The position numbers and the translations under genes are program-made. A DNA stretch of 64,000 nucleotides from Fen-671 sp963794745 (lineage in GTDB: Bacteria; Actinomycetota; Acidimicrobiia; Acidimicrobiales; Palsa-688): positions 744,001 through 808,000 of the forward strand of contig CAWCEZ010000011.1 in assembly GCA_963794745.1 (NCBI GenBank). The letters run 5' to 3'. Positions 9,363 through 18,094 of the stretch are shown here, piece after piece. Numbering within the stretch: the first letter of the stretch is position 1; the number at the start of each line of letters is the position of its first letter. The notes below the pieces were generated by a model, which saw only the letters and a program-made list of their open reading frames with translations, was not told where the DNA came from and ran no database searches.

Positions 9363-9937
9363 CACTCGCCCGCAAGGTCGCCGGAGCGCTGGGCGAGCTC
9401 CCGAACTCTAAGGCTGTCTCCCATTTCGACCAGGCGGTCGATAGCTACTTCGATGCGCACCTGCGAGGCAAACCAGCGCTCGACCGGGTCATGTACACGG
9501 CCAGCGCGGCGGGTGACCACAGCATGGTCTGGCTGGCCCTGGCGGCACTGCAGGGACCTGTCTCGGGCAAGGGCTGGCGGCCCCTCGTGCGAGCCGGGGC
9601 ACTCCTGGGGGCGGAATCGTTGCTAGTCAACGGGCTTGTCAAGTTGGCCTTTCGTCGCGAACGACCCGACATCAGCGAGCCCCATCCCCTACCACTGCGC
9701 GTACCGGTTACGAGCAGCTTCCCGAGCGGGCACGCCAGTGCGGCCTTTTTCGCGGCAGCTCTGCTGCGGCGCGGGGCTTCGTGGCCCGTCTACTACGTGG
9801 TAGCGAGCATCGTCGCGTCCAGCCGGGTGCACGTGCGCATGCACCACGCCTCTGATGTCGTCGCGGGCGCAGCGCTAGGTGCGGTGCTCGGGGAACTTGC
9901 CCGGGCCGTCGTCCCATTGCTGCCACCGAAGCGCTGA
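9359..9937 (+). CDS. PAP2 family phosphatase
   Basis: A membrane phosphatase of the PAP2 / acid phosphatase superfamily, 192 residues, likely acting on lipid or isoprenoid phosphates. All three signature blocks are present: KLAFRRERP (KX6RP), PSGHAS (the catalytic His) and SRVHVRMHHASD (SRX5HX3D). Hydrophobic helices flank them. The start GTG at 9359 overlaps the stop codon of the RecB-like gene (GTGA), which fixes the start. Confidence 0.88.
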   Translation: MTLARKVAGALGELPNSKAVSHFDQAVDSYFDAHLRGKPALDRVMYTASAAGDHSMVWLALAALQGPVSGKGWRPLVRAGALLGAESLLVNGLVKLAFRRERPDISEPHPLPLRVPVTSSFPSGHASAAFFAAALLRRGASWPVYYVVASIVASSRVHVRMHHASDVVAGAALGAVLGELARAVVPLLPPKR

Positions 9938-9961
9938 GCAGCCGGGGTCGTCCAACGAACA

Positions 9962-11871
9962 ATGGGGCTGCAAAAACCGGCTGTAATCGCTAACTTCCTT
10001 GATCGAGAGCCCGGGCACACAGAGCCTCCCCCGAGAAATCGGGGAGCACAGCACCGCCGGCCCCCGGCGAGAGGCCACGCCTTATGGTGGGAACTGCTTG
10101 GAGTTTTCGTTATCGCGCTCGGTGCTGAGCGTTGCCTTGTTCCATAGGGCATGGGTATGGCCCTTCAGCACGTTGATAGGCAGCGCGGGCGATGCAGACG
10201 AGTACACGTGGTTCCTTGCTTGGGTGCCCTTCGCGATCGGCCACGGGCTGGACCCGCTCGTCAGCAATTACGTCAACTACCCGGGCGGTGTCAACCTGAT
10301 GTGGAACACATCGGTGCTGCTGCCTAGCTTTTTGATGGCGCCGGTGACTGCGGTGTTCGGTGCAGCGTTCTCCTACAACGCGCTCGTGACCCTCGCACCG
10401 GCGCTCAACGCAACCTTCGGCTACATGGCTTTCCGGCGCTGGAGCGGACGGCTACCGGCGTTGTGCGGTGCGTTGGTGTTCGGGTTTTCGCCCTACGTCG
10501 TGACCCAGTCTGTCGGCCACCTCGCACAGACGCTGCTGCTGAGCGCTCCGCTGATGCTTATCGTGCTCGATCGGCTCTTGGTGGACCAGACGAAAAAGCC
10601 CTGGGCCGATGGGGCCCTGCTCGGGTTCCTCGCCTGGGCTCAGCTTCTCACCGGGGAAGAAGTGCTCGCCATGGAGGCAGCGATCGCGGCTGTTGCAATA
10701 GTCGTGCTTTATGCGGTCGCCCGCGGGGAGGCAAGGGCTCATTTGGGTTACGCGCTTCGCGGGGCCCTAACGGCTGGCGGAGTGTTCGCCGCCCTCTCGG
10801 CCCCGTTCCTCGCCGTCCAGTACCTCGGCCCGTACGAGGTGCAAGACGTCCACCCGCGCAACGTGTACGTTAGCGACCTTCTCAACTTTTTCGTCCCGAC
10901 CCGCATCACCCAAATTGCCCCGGCGGGGGCGCTCCGGGTGAGCTCGCATTTCACGGGCAACGGCTCTGAGCAGAGCGCGTACATAGGCATCCCGCTAGTT
11001 CTTTTCATAATCGTGGCCGTCATCCTGGCTCGGCGCCGCAAGGTCACCTGGGTGGCGCTCGCTCTGACCGCATCAGCGGCCCTGCTCTCGATGGGCCCGA
11101 CACTGCACGTGGCCGGGCACGTCAGCCACTTCGACCTCCCCGAGGATCTGCTCAAGAAGCTGCCTATTTTCCATAACCTTCTCCCCGACCGCTTCACTTC
11201 GATGATGACCCTCGGCATCGGCCTCCTGGTCGCCCTCGGGCTCGACGAAGCGAGGCACCTTCGTGAACCGGCCCTGGCCTCGGGTTGGGCGCTGGCTGGG
11301 GTTGGCCTGGTGGCGCTGACGCCGACATTCCATTTCGCTGCCTCGGCGAGCCCGCCTTTGGGGGCGTTCAACACGGGTTTCTCCTGCCCGAAGGCCACTC
11401 CCGCCGGTGCCCCAAGAGGGCGGCCGGTTGTCCTATTGCTGCCCACGGTGAACGAGCTAAACCTTCGCTGGCAAGCAGAATCCGGCTTCTGCTTCGTGAT
11501 GCCTACGGCCACCGGCATGACCGGGACGAACCGCCGTGGCCACCAGAACCATGGGGCCCTTTTCAAGGCAGGTGGCCCATCCATGGCGGTCCCACCCCGT
11601 ACCGGTGAGGCGCGTGCAGGAGGCTGCGCAAGAAATCCAGTCGTTCGGCATCGACGAAATAGTGGTGAGCCCTCAGTCTCCGGCCCAACCGCTCAGGACC
11701 ATGGCAGACCAGGCTCAGCTCGTGGCTTGGGTCGAATGGCTGCTCGGCGAGGTCCCGCGGCAAAGCCGTGACGACTCCATCAGCTATGTGTGGGCAAACC
11801 TCCCGCCGGCCGGCGACATCGCCTCGGGGAAGGTGGCGACGGTCCCCGCCGACGTCGTGCCGCAGGGATAG
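9962..11871 (+). CDS. Polytopic membrane protein, GT-C glycosyltransferase-like, with about three apparent frameshifts
   Basis: A large multi-helix protein resembling actinobacterial GT-C-type membrane glycosyltransferases, which use polyprenyl-linked sugars. The middle frame reads DADEYTWFLAWVPFAIGHG, NYVNYPGGVNLMWNTSVLLP and at least ten hydrophobic helices. The N-terminal helix (WWELLGVFVIAL) lies in a different frame and joins if an extra G near 10121 is removed. The C-terminal domain (GPFSRQVAHPW to WANLPPAGD) lies in a third frame. It joins if single bases are added near 11531 and in the GGGGCCC at 11553-11559. The start is uncertain; ATG at 9962 is the first in frame. No function beyond the fold is visible. 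Confidence 0.65.
10025..10046. other. Hairpin with GAAA loop
   Basis: CTCCCCCGA and TCGGGGAG form a strong stem around the tetraloop GAAA. There is no T-run after it, so it is not a standard intrinsic terminator. It lies behind the PAP2 gene in the presumed N-terminal part of the next gene and could also indicate that the true start of that gene is downstream. Confidence 0.4.
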
Positions 11872-11931
11872 CCGCAGGGACCGAGGTATGCCGGAGGAAT
11901 AACGGTCACACCCCCCGGGCATGATAAGAGC

Positions 11932-12174
11932 ATGGAGCTAGAGCCGATGACACCCCAGGAAACCGACGAAGGTTGGCAGCAGCCACAACTCCTCACGGCC
12001 CCCCTTCTCCGAGCTGCCGGGAGCCCGCGGGCCACCGCAGGCTCCCGGCCCGCTTCGGCAAAAACCAACCCTCGTTTGCGCCAGGTGGGCCTTGTCGGGA
12101 TAGCCCAAGCACGCGAGGCGCTCGCCGAGGCCTCACGCCGTGCTGAGCTGCGCGCAGAGCACAAGGCTGCTTAG
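11932..12174 (+). CDS. Small hypothetical protein (80 aa)
   Basis: Not recognised. It encodes 80 residues starting MELEPMTPQE, with a basic, Ala/Arg-rich C-terminal helix (about residues 50-78) that looks amphipathic. There is no signal peptide or membrane segment. It lies 60 bp behind the GT-C-like gene and 33 bp before the deacetylase gene, which makes it a plausible operon member. Codon use fits the genome, but the reading frame could be chance. Confidence 0.45.
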   Translation: MELEPMTPQETDEGWQQPQLLTAPLLRAAGSPRATAGSRPASAKTNPRLRQVGLVGIAQAREALAEASRRAELRAEHKAA

Positions 12175-12207
12175 GGACCCCGAGCACGACCTAGTACCGT
12201 GCGGTGA

Positions 12208-13041
12208 GTGACATCGCTTGCCGAGGCCCTCGGTCATGAGCCGGACGCCAAGTTGCTCATCGTCACGTCCGACGACCTCGGTGTCAGCTACGCAACGAAC
12301 TTGGCGGTTTATGCCTCTCTCCGCTCAGGTATCGCGACTTCGGCCGGCCTCATGGTGCCAGGGCCCTGGGCGCGGGAGGCGGCGGCCAATTACCGGGGCG
12401 AGGACGTCGGTGTCCACCTCACGTTGAATGCCGAGTTCGACCTCTACCGCTGGGGCCCTGTTACACGTGCTCCCTCGCTACTCGACGGCGATGGTGGGTT
12501 CCCCCGCACTCTTGTCGACCTCTGGGAACACGCCGACATGGACGAGGTCCGCAAGGAATGCCGGGCGCAGATCGAGCGTGCCATCTACTGGGGTTTCGAC
12601 GTAAGCCATCTCTCTGCGCACTTGGGCGCGGTCGAGCTTCGGCCCGAGTTCTTCGACGTCGTCCTTGCCCTCGCTGTCGATTTCAGGCTGCCGTTGCGCC
12701 TGCCCGGTGCCGACCAGCAGCACAACACGGGGTTCCCCTTCCGCCAGCTCGCCGCCGAAGAAGGCGTCCTGTCGCCAGACCGCCTGATCAGGGTCTCCCG
12801 CGGCCACAGCGCCAAGGACGCCTTCGACCAGCTTCTCTCCGATATGCCGCCGGGAGTTACCGAGGTGGTCCTCAGGCCGGCCAGCGACAGCGCCGAGCTG
12901 CGCGCGATTATGCCGGACTGGCCGGCACGCGTGGAAGACAACGAGGTCGGCACGGCTACGGTTTACCGGTCGCTGGCGTTGCGCACGGGGCTCGTTTTTA
13001 CCTCCTACCGCGCCCTACGCGAGCTGCAACGGGCCTCCTAG
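12208..13041 (+). CDS. YdjC/ChbG-family carbohydrate deacetylase
   Basis: A 277-residue protein of the YdjC family, which removes acetyl groups from N-acetylated oligosaccharides such as diacetylchitobiose. It shows LLIVTSDDLGVSYATN (metal-binding Asp pair), DVGVHLTLNAEFD (His) and VSHLSAHLGAVEL (His). These make up the metal site of the family. GTG 12208 was taken as start; GTG at 12204 lies in another frame. It converges with the Rrf2 gene, overlapping its 3' end by 4 bp. Confidence 0.82.
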   Translation: MTSLAEALGHEPDAKLLIVTSDDLGVSYATNLAVYASLRSGIATSAGLMVPGPWAREAAANYRGEDVGVHLTLNAEFDLYRWGPVTRAPSLLDGDGGFPRTLVDLWEHADMDEVRKECRAQIERAIYWGFDVSHLSAHLGAVELRPEFFDVVLALAVDFRLPLRLPGADQQHNTGFPFRQLAAEEGVLSPDRLIRVSRGHSAKDAFDQLLSDMPPGVTEVVLRPASDSAELRAIMPDWPARVEDNEVGTATVYRSLALRTGLVFTSYRALRELQRAS

Positions 13042-13499
13042 GACAGCCGGCGGGCCACCCAGGCGTCGGGGTCGGCTACGAGGTGGGCTATCTCGGGAGA
13101 TAGCTCCCCCTTCACGAGCTGGTCGATCGTGATGTGCTCCAAAACTGCGCGCAGGCTCGCACGGACTGCGATCCAGGCGTCCTGGAGGTGCTGGGCCGCT
13201 CCTTGGTAGGTAAGGGTCTCGGGCCGCAGGCCCTTCACCTGCGCGAGCGGTCCCTCGAGCGCCCTGATGACATCGGCGAGGGTGACCTCAGTCCCCGAGC
13301 GGGCAAGGTTGTAGCCGGCCTCACGGCCCCGGTGACTGACGACGATGCCCGCACGTCGCAGGTCGTTCAGGATCACCCCGAGGAACTTGCCTGGGAGGCC
13401 CTGGTCCTTAGCGAGCGCTTCTGCTGTCATCGGCTCTGAGGTGGACGCCAGGACAAGGAGCGCACGCACCCCGTAGTCAACTTTTGCTGAGATCTGCAC
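13038..13499 (-). CDS. Rrf2 family transcriptional regulator
   Basis: A winged-helix regulator of 153 residues starting MQISAKVDYGVRALLVLA, the classic Rrf2 N-terminus, followed by the helix-turn-helix region and the wing motif GREAGYNLARS. The three Cys that bind an iron-sulfur cluster in IscR or NsrR are absent; the protein has no Cys. It is therefore more like the cluster-free members (CymR/YwnA-type). It stands upstream of no obvious partner: pstB ends behind it, 78 bp away on the same strand. Confidence 0.85.
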   Translation of the reverse strand: MQISAKVDYGVRALLVLASTSEPMTAEALAKDQGLPGKFLGVILNDLRRAGIVVSHRGREAGYNLARSGTEVTLADVIRALEGPLAQVKGLRPETLTYQGAAQHLQDAWIAVRASLRAVLEHITIDQLVKGELSPEIAHLVADPDAWVARRLS

Positions 13500-13576
13500 A
13501 AGCGCAGTGTAGAGGTCCGCAACGCCCGCGAAGCGCTACTTGGCGTCACGACGGGCTAACGCCGCTGGCGGCAGCG

Positions 13577-14413
13577 TCACCCGACCCGGCCGGTGACGTA
13601 CTCGAGGGTACGGGGGTCGCTCGGCGTATGCAGGACCACGTCGGCCGGGCCTGCCTCGACGAGCTCACCGACGCGGTCCTCGCCCATCAGCATCACGGCC
13701 ACGTTGTCCGAGACACGGGCGGCCTGGAACATGTTGTGGGTCACAAGGACGACCGTGACCTGGCCGACAAGGCCTGTGATGAGATGTTCGACCTTCGCCG
13801 TCGCTATCGGGTCGAGCGCCGAGCAGGGCTCGTCCATCAAGAGCACCTCCGGCCTCACCGCCAGCGCCCGTGCAATGCAAAGCCGCTGCTGCTGTCCCCC
13901 CGAGAGCGACAGCGCAGACGCATCGAGACGGAGCTTCACCAGGTCCCAAAGAGCTGCCTGGTGAAGGGCGACTTCCGCCGCCTCACGCAAGAACGAACGC
14001 TTCCTTATCCCGGCGAAGCGCAGCCCCGACACGACGTTGTCGAAGATGCTCATGGTCGGGAAAGGGTTGGGCCTTTGGAACACCATCCCGACCCGGCTGC
14101 GCACGAGCTCGGCCGGCGTACTCGGGCCATAGATGTCCAGGTCGCCAAGTTCGATCCGGCCCTCGACACGGCCACCAAGATGGTCGTGGAGGCGGTTGAC
14201 GGCCCGCAGGAGAGTCGTTTTGCCGCACCCGGACGGCCCCACCAGCGTGGTGACCTGTAGCGCGGGCACATCGAGGGTGACCCCGCGGACGGCGACGTGG
14301 CTGCCGAAGCTAATAGAGACGTCTTCGAAACGCAGCGCCGGCCTCTCCGCCGTGCTCGTCGTGCCGGTGGGGGCCCGGGCCGAGCCCGGGACGCTCGTAG
14401 GAACAGATGTCAT
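13577..14413 (-). CDS. pstB: Phosphate ABC transporter ATP-binding protein PstB
   Basis: Powers high-affinity phosphate uptake. The 278-residue protein has Walker A GPSGCGKTT, the Q-loop in GMVFQRPNPFPTMSI (PstB-specific), the signature LSGGQQQRL and Walker B LLMDEPCSALD. The last makes PstB far more likely than a generic ATPase. The ATG at 14413 overlaps the stop of the permease gene by 4 bp (ATGA), which fixes the start. No phoU follows in the window. Confidence 0.95.
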   Translation of the reverse strand: MTSVPTSVPGSARAPTGTTSTAERPALRFEDVSISFGSHVAVRGVTLDVPALQVTTLVGPSGCGKTTLLRAVNRLHDHLGGRVEGRIELGDLDIYGPSTPAELVRSRVGMVFQRPNPFPTMSIFDNVVSGLRFAGIRKRSFLREAAEVALHQAALWDLVKLRLDASALSLSGGQQQRLCIARALAVRPEVLLMDEPCSALDPIATAKVEHLITGLVGQVTVVLVTHNMFQAARVSDNVAVMLMGEDRVGELVEAGPADVVLHTPSDPRTLEYVTGRVG

Positions 14414-16386
14414 CTCGCCCTCCTTGTAAGGAACCAGGCTATGAAACGGGCAAACGCGGACAACGCCAGGACCGCCCCCAACAGCACGAGAGCGATGGCC
14501 CAAGCCACCTGCTGCAGGGAGGTCTCCGGCTGTTGCGCGTCCGTGAAGATCAGCGTCGTGAGGGCGAAGTTCGCCGAGGCCAACGTGAACAACAATGGCG
14601 CCGTTTCGCCGATCGCCCTCGCCAGGGCCAAGAGGTTGCCCGCCACCAGGCCCGGAAGGGAGCCCCTGAGCACGACCGAACGCACAACGCGCCAACGCGC
14701 CGCTCCCAGCGCCGCGCCCGCCTCCTGCAGGTCGACCGAGACCGTCCGAATGGCCTCTTCGTCGGCGCGCACCATGATCGGGAGCATCAGTACGGCTAGG
14801 GCGATGCTGGCCGCGAGCGTGGACGCCCCGTGCATAGGCCGGACGACTACCTCGTAGGCGACGATGCCGATCACTATCGACGGCACCCCGCTCAGGACGT
14901 CAGCGGCAAAGCGAAATAGCGCCGGGATCCGCCCCGGCCGCTCGTAAAGGAACAGAGCAGTCAGCAATCCGGGGGGGGCCGCCATCACGAGCGCCAGGCC
15001 GACGACCCGCGCGCTGCCGGCGATCGCCGTCGAGATGCCGCCCCCCGGCACGAAGGCGGGAGCTACCGGATGGACGAGGAACCCGAAGGACAACGCAGGG
15101 GCGCCCCGAGCGACCGTGTAGACGACCAGCGCAACCAAGGGAGCGGCGGCGGCCGCGAGGCATATCACGCATACTGTTTGCGCAGAGATCCCGACCAGCC
15201 TGCGCCGGCGCAGGGTGTGGTGGGGCCCGGCGAACGGCTCTGCGGCGGTATGCAGGCCGAGCCCGCCCAGGGCGCCGTCAGGGGAAGCACCCGGCAGGAC
15301 GATCGTCGCGGTCGGGCCGACGGGCTGGCCAACCGGGACCGGCGCGTAGCTACGCGAGCCCGACGCCCTGCCGGCTCGGCGCAGGGCCTGGCCGCCGATG
15401 TTGACGACCACCGTCAGGACGAACAGCACCGCCCCCAGGGCGATAACCGAGCTCGCCCCCAGCCCCGGCTCCGCCTCTGCAAACTGGTTTACTATCGACG
15501 ACCCGAGCGTGGCTCCCGGTCCTACCAGCGAATGGGGCCAGGATGGCTCGTTGCCGATCACCAAGGCCACTGCGATCGCCTCGCCCAAGGCCCGGCCGAT
15601 CGCAAGCGTCACTGCGGCAGCTATCCCGGGGCGCGCTGTCGGCCATACGGCTTTGCGGACAACCTGCCAGCGCGTGGCCCCGAGTGCCATGGCGGCTTCC
15701 CGGTCGGCCAACGGGACGGCTCGCAGCGCAGAGCGGGAAAGAGACACCAGTGTTGGCAGCGTCATGATCGACAGCACCACGGCCGCTAACAAGATGCTCG
15801 GGCCGTAGTCGGGGCCTCCAAAGATCCAGCCGCCGAGGACCGGCACGGAGTGCAGGAACGGCTCGACGTGGGCCTTGAACAACGGGGAAAGGACCAGCAG
15901 CGCCCACAAGCCGACCACGATGCTCGGCACGGCTGCCAAAAGTTCCACGAGGGTGGTTGCCAGCGCCGCCAACTTGGACGGGACAAGCTCGGCCAACGCG
16001 ATGGCTGCCCCCAAGCCGATCGGCGCTGCGATCACGATGGCAACAGCGGTGGTCACCACGGTGCCGACGACCAGGACGCCCGCCCCGGAGCCGGTTATCT
16101 CCGGCGAGTACGTGCCGGACCAAACAAAGCCGGGGCCAAAGTGGGCAAACGCCTTCGCCGAGCCGGTGGCGATGCTGACAACGATCCCGATTGCGACCGC
16201 TGCAAAGACGCCCGCCCCCAACCAGCGGGCCGGGCCATAGCCACGACCGCCACGCCACGCCTGCTTGCCCGCCAATATGGCCCGGACATCAGACGCGTCG
16301 TAGCTAACCGCGGGCGATGGGCCGCCAGCGGCGACCGAGAGCTCTCCAGCAGAGTGGAGTGGTAGCTCTGGCCCATGGCGGCCCAA
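14410..16386 (-). CDS. Fused phosphate ABC transporter permease PstC-PstA
   Basis: One continuous 658-residue frame contains two complete Pst permease domains. The first half (about residues 55-335) is PstC-like, with ATTLVELLAAVPSIVVGLWA and the EAA-type loop EAAMALGATRWQVV. A hydrophilic linker of about 60 residues follows. The second half (about 400-650) is PstA-like, with FAADVLSGVPSIVIGIVAYE and EAGAALGAARWRVV. PstC and PstA are normally separate proteins that heterodimerise in the membrane. The start is uncertain; TTG at 16386 is the outermost candidate. The gap to pstS is 72 bp. No stop or indel sign is visible at the junction, so a true fusion is favoured. Confidence 0.9.
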   Translation of the reverse strand: MGRHGPELPLHSAGELSVAAGGPSPAVSYDASDVRAILAGKQAWRGGRGYGPARWLGAGVFAAVAIGIVVSIATGSAKAFAHFGPGFVWSGTYSPEITGSGAGVLVVGTVVTTAVAIVIAAPIGLGAAIALAELVPSKLAALATTLVELLAAVPSIVVGLWALLVLSPLFKAHVEPFLHSVPVLGGWIFGGPDYGPSILLAAVVLSIMTLPTLVSLSRSALRAVPLADREAAMALGATRWQVVRKAVWPTARPGIAAAVTLAIGRALGEAIAVALVIGNEPSWPHSLVGPGATLGSSIVNQFAEAEPGLGASSVIALGAVLFVLTVVVNIGGQALRRAGRASGSRSYAPVPVGQPVGPTATIVLPGASPDGALGGLGLHTAAEPFAGPHHTLRRRRLVGISAQTVCVICLAAAAAPLVALVVYTVARGAPALSFGFLVHPVAPAFVPGGGISTAIAGSARVVGLALVMAAPPGLLTALFLYERPGRIPALFRFAADVLSGVPSIVIGIVAYEVVVRPMHGASTLAASIALAVLMLPIMVRADEEAIRTVSVDLQEAGAALGAARWRVVRSVVLRGSLPGLVAGNLLALARAIGETAPLLFTLASANFALTTLIFTDAQQPETSLQQVAWAIALVLLGAVLALSAFARFIAWFLTRRAR

Positions 16387-16458
16387 ACCCGCAGTTTCTA
16401 GAGTTGCCTGCCTCCCCGTGGTGGCGGAGGTGCCTGGCTTTTGGTCCAGCGTTAATCC

Positions 16459-17577
16459 CTAACTTGGCAGAGGTTTACCTGTCGACGTTTCTAGTTGCTT
16501 TAGCGTCGCCTGGGCAATAGAAACGACATTCGAAGGCAAAGGAGCGTAGCCGAGGCTGGCAGCGGTGCTCTGGCCTGTCGTGACGACGTAGTTGAAGAGC
16601 GCCTGCAAGGCCTCGCCCACGTTTGTGTTCGATTGCTTCTGGTACAGCAGTGTCCAGCTGAAATTTGTGATCGGGTAGGTAGCCGCACCCGGTTCGTTGA
16701 TGATGTTGAAATTGCTGGGGCTCAGGTTCTGCGCATAGCTCCCCGCAGAACCGATGCCGGCTGCGGAGGGGGTGATATACGCACCGGAACTGTTCAGGAT
16801 GGCTGCATTGGTGAACTTGGCGTTCAGGGCATACCCGTACTCCACGTAGCCGATCGCCCCGATGGTCTGGGCAATATAAGTGGCGACACCACTGTTCAGT
16901 TGCTCACCAAGGCCGTAGCCGGTGATCGGCCAGACTTTGGAAGGGTTTTTCGAACCCACGACCTGCACCCACGACGGTGACGTCTGGAGGAGGTAATCGT
17001 CTACGTCCCAGGTCGGGCCCGCGCTGTCCGCCCGGTGGACCACCACGATCTTGAGGTTGGGAAGGCCGCCGTCGCCAGATTCCTGTGCGATTATCGGGCT
17101 GTCCCAGTTTTCGATCGTCCCGTCAAGGATCTGGCCGAGGACATCGCCGTTCAGCTTGAGCCCGCTCGGCACGCCCGGGATGTTGTAACTGATGGCAATA
17201 CCGCCAAGGTCAACAGGTACCTGGAGCACCGGCCCTTTTGCCAAGGCCAGATCCTTTGCCTGCATTGGGATTTCCGAGTCCCCGAAGTTAACGGTCGCCT
17301 GCTCGATGTCGCTGATACCTACGCTGCTGCCGGCCGGGTCGTAATTGATAGTGACCTTCGAGTGCAACTTGTGGTACTCGTAGAAAACCGGCGCAAAGAA
17401 GGGTTCGATCGAGCTGGCCCCGGCACCGTTCAACGTGACGGAAGGGACCGGCTTGGGCTTGGGTTTCGGCTTGGCCTTCTTGGCAGCCGCCACCTTTGGT
17501 GCCTGGGCGGTGGCGACTTCGCCGCTCGCGACCGGTACAAGCAGCACCAACGCCACAGCGGTAGCACGTTTAAACAT
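16459..17577 (-). CDS. pstS: Phosphate-binding protein PstS
   Basis: Periplasmic or cell-surface phosphate receptor of the Pst transporter, 372 residues. A signal peptide (MFKRATAVALVLLVPVASG) is followed by a Lys/Pro-rich spacer. The binding protein begins at LNGAGASSIEPFFAPVF and includes INYDPAGSSVGISDI and VHRADSAGPTWDVDDYLL, which hold the phosphate-binding Ser, Asp and Arg. No lipobox Cys is present, so it is probably not a lipoprotein. The ATG at 17577 is preceded by AGGAGG. A promoter with TTGGCA and TAATAT lies upstream. Confidence 0.93.
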   Translation of the reverse strand: MFKRATAVALVLLVPVASGEVATAQAPKVAAAKKAKPKPKPKPVPSVTLNGAGASSIEPFFAPVFYEYHKLHSKVTINYDPAGSSVGISDIEQATVNFGDSEIPMQAKDLALAKGPVLQVPVDLGGIAISYNIPGVPSGLKLNGDVLGQILDGTIENWDSPIIAQESGDGGLPNLKIVVVHRADSAGPTWDVDDYLLQTSPSWVQVVGSKNPSKVWPITGYGLGEQLNSGVATYIAQTIGAIGYVEYGYALNAKFTNAAILNSSGAYITPSAAGIGSAGSYAQNLSPSNFNIINEPGAATYPITNFSWTLLYQKQSNTNVGEALQALFNYVVTTGQSTAASLGYAPLPSNVVSIAQATLKQLETSTGKPLPS

Positions 17578-17620
17578 TGAGTTCCCTCCTGATCGAGCCC
17601 CGCGGGCCTACTGGGCAAGC

Positions 17621-17650
17621 ATATTACTGGTTCTGTGGATTCTATGCCAA
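17621..17650 (-). promoter_or_regulatory. Predicted promoter of pstS
   Basis: On the minus strand TTGGCA and TAATAT are 18 bp apart, which fits a housekeeping sigma promoter. The predicted transcript start lies about 35-40 bp before the pstS ATG. Further upstream is a single GTTCATTTTCC resembling half a Pho box; a second direct-repeat unit is not clear. Confidence 0.55.
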
Positions 17651-17762
17651 ACCTTATCGCTATTACCAGACACGCGGGAGAGACTGCTCCGACGCCGGTC
17701 ACAGGCCTGGAGCGACATGCCGAACTACCAGGCATCCATGAGCGGGTCTGGAAAATGAACCA

Positions 17763-18059
17763 TTAATTTAATAGAATCCATAGCAATACAATCAGCGCAC
17801 GATCGAAGCCGTCGAGGCCTTCTGGCTCCTCGACCTGGACCTCTACTGCGCTTACTTTTGCGGCCGGCGGGCCGTGGCGGCACCACTCGACGAGCTTGTC
17901 GAGCGCTTCGGGGCTGCCTTCGGCTGCAATCTCTACGCGGCCATCGGGGAGGTTGCGGGCCCAGCCGGAGACGCCGAGCGCGCGAGCGTGTTGCGCGCAA
18001 CTGCCGCGGTACCAAACTCCCTGTACTCTGCCGCTGACCCAAAGGTGCCAGCGAGCCAT
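17763..18059 (-). CDS. acyP: Acylphosphatase
   Basis: A small cytoplasmic enzyme of 98 residues that hydrolyses acyl phosphates. It begins MARWHLWVSGRVQGVWYRG, matching the family signature GxVQGVxxR with the catalytic Arg, and has GWARNLPDGRVEIAAEG with the catalytic Asn. The last residues (VLLWILLN) are unusual and lie in an AT-rich stretch, so the original end may have been changed by local mutation. It lies between pstS and the glycosyltransferase gene, on the same strand as both. Confidence 0.9.
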   Translation of the reverse strand: MARWHLWVSGRVQGVWYRGSCAQHARALGVSGWARNLPDGRVEIAAEGSPEALDKLVEWCRHGPPAAKVSAVEVQVEEPEGLDGFDRALIVLLWILLN

Positions 18060-18094
18060 TCCCCGATAAATTAGCGGCGCTCGTCCAACGAGGC

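Noticed and set aside
10025..10046. Riboswitch or attenuator
   Set aside because: Only a single hairpin with a GAAA loop is seen; no conserved aptamer elements.
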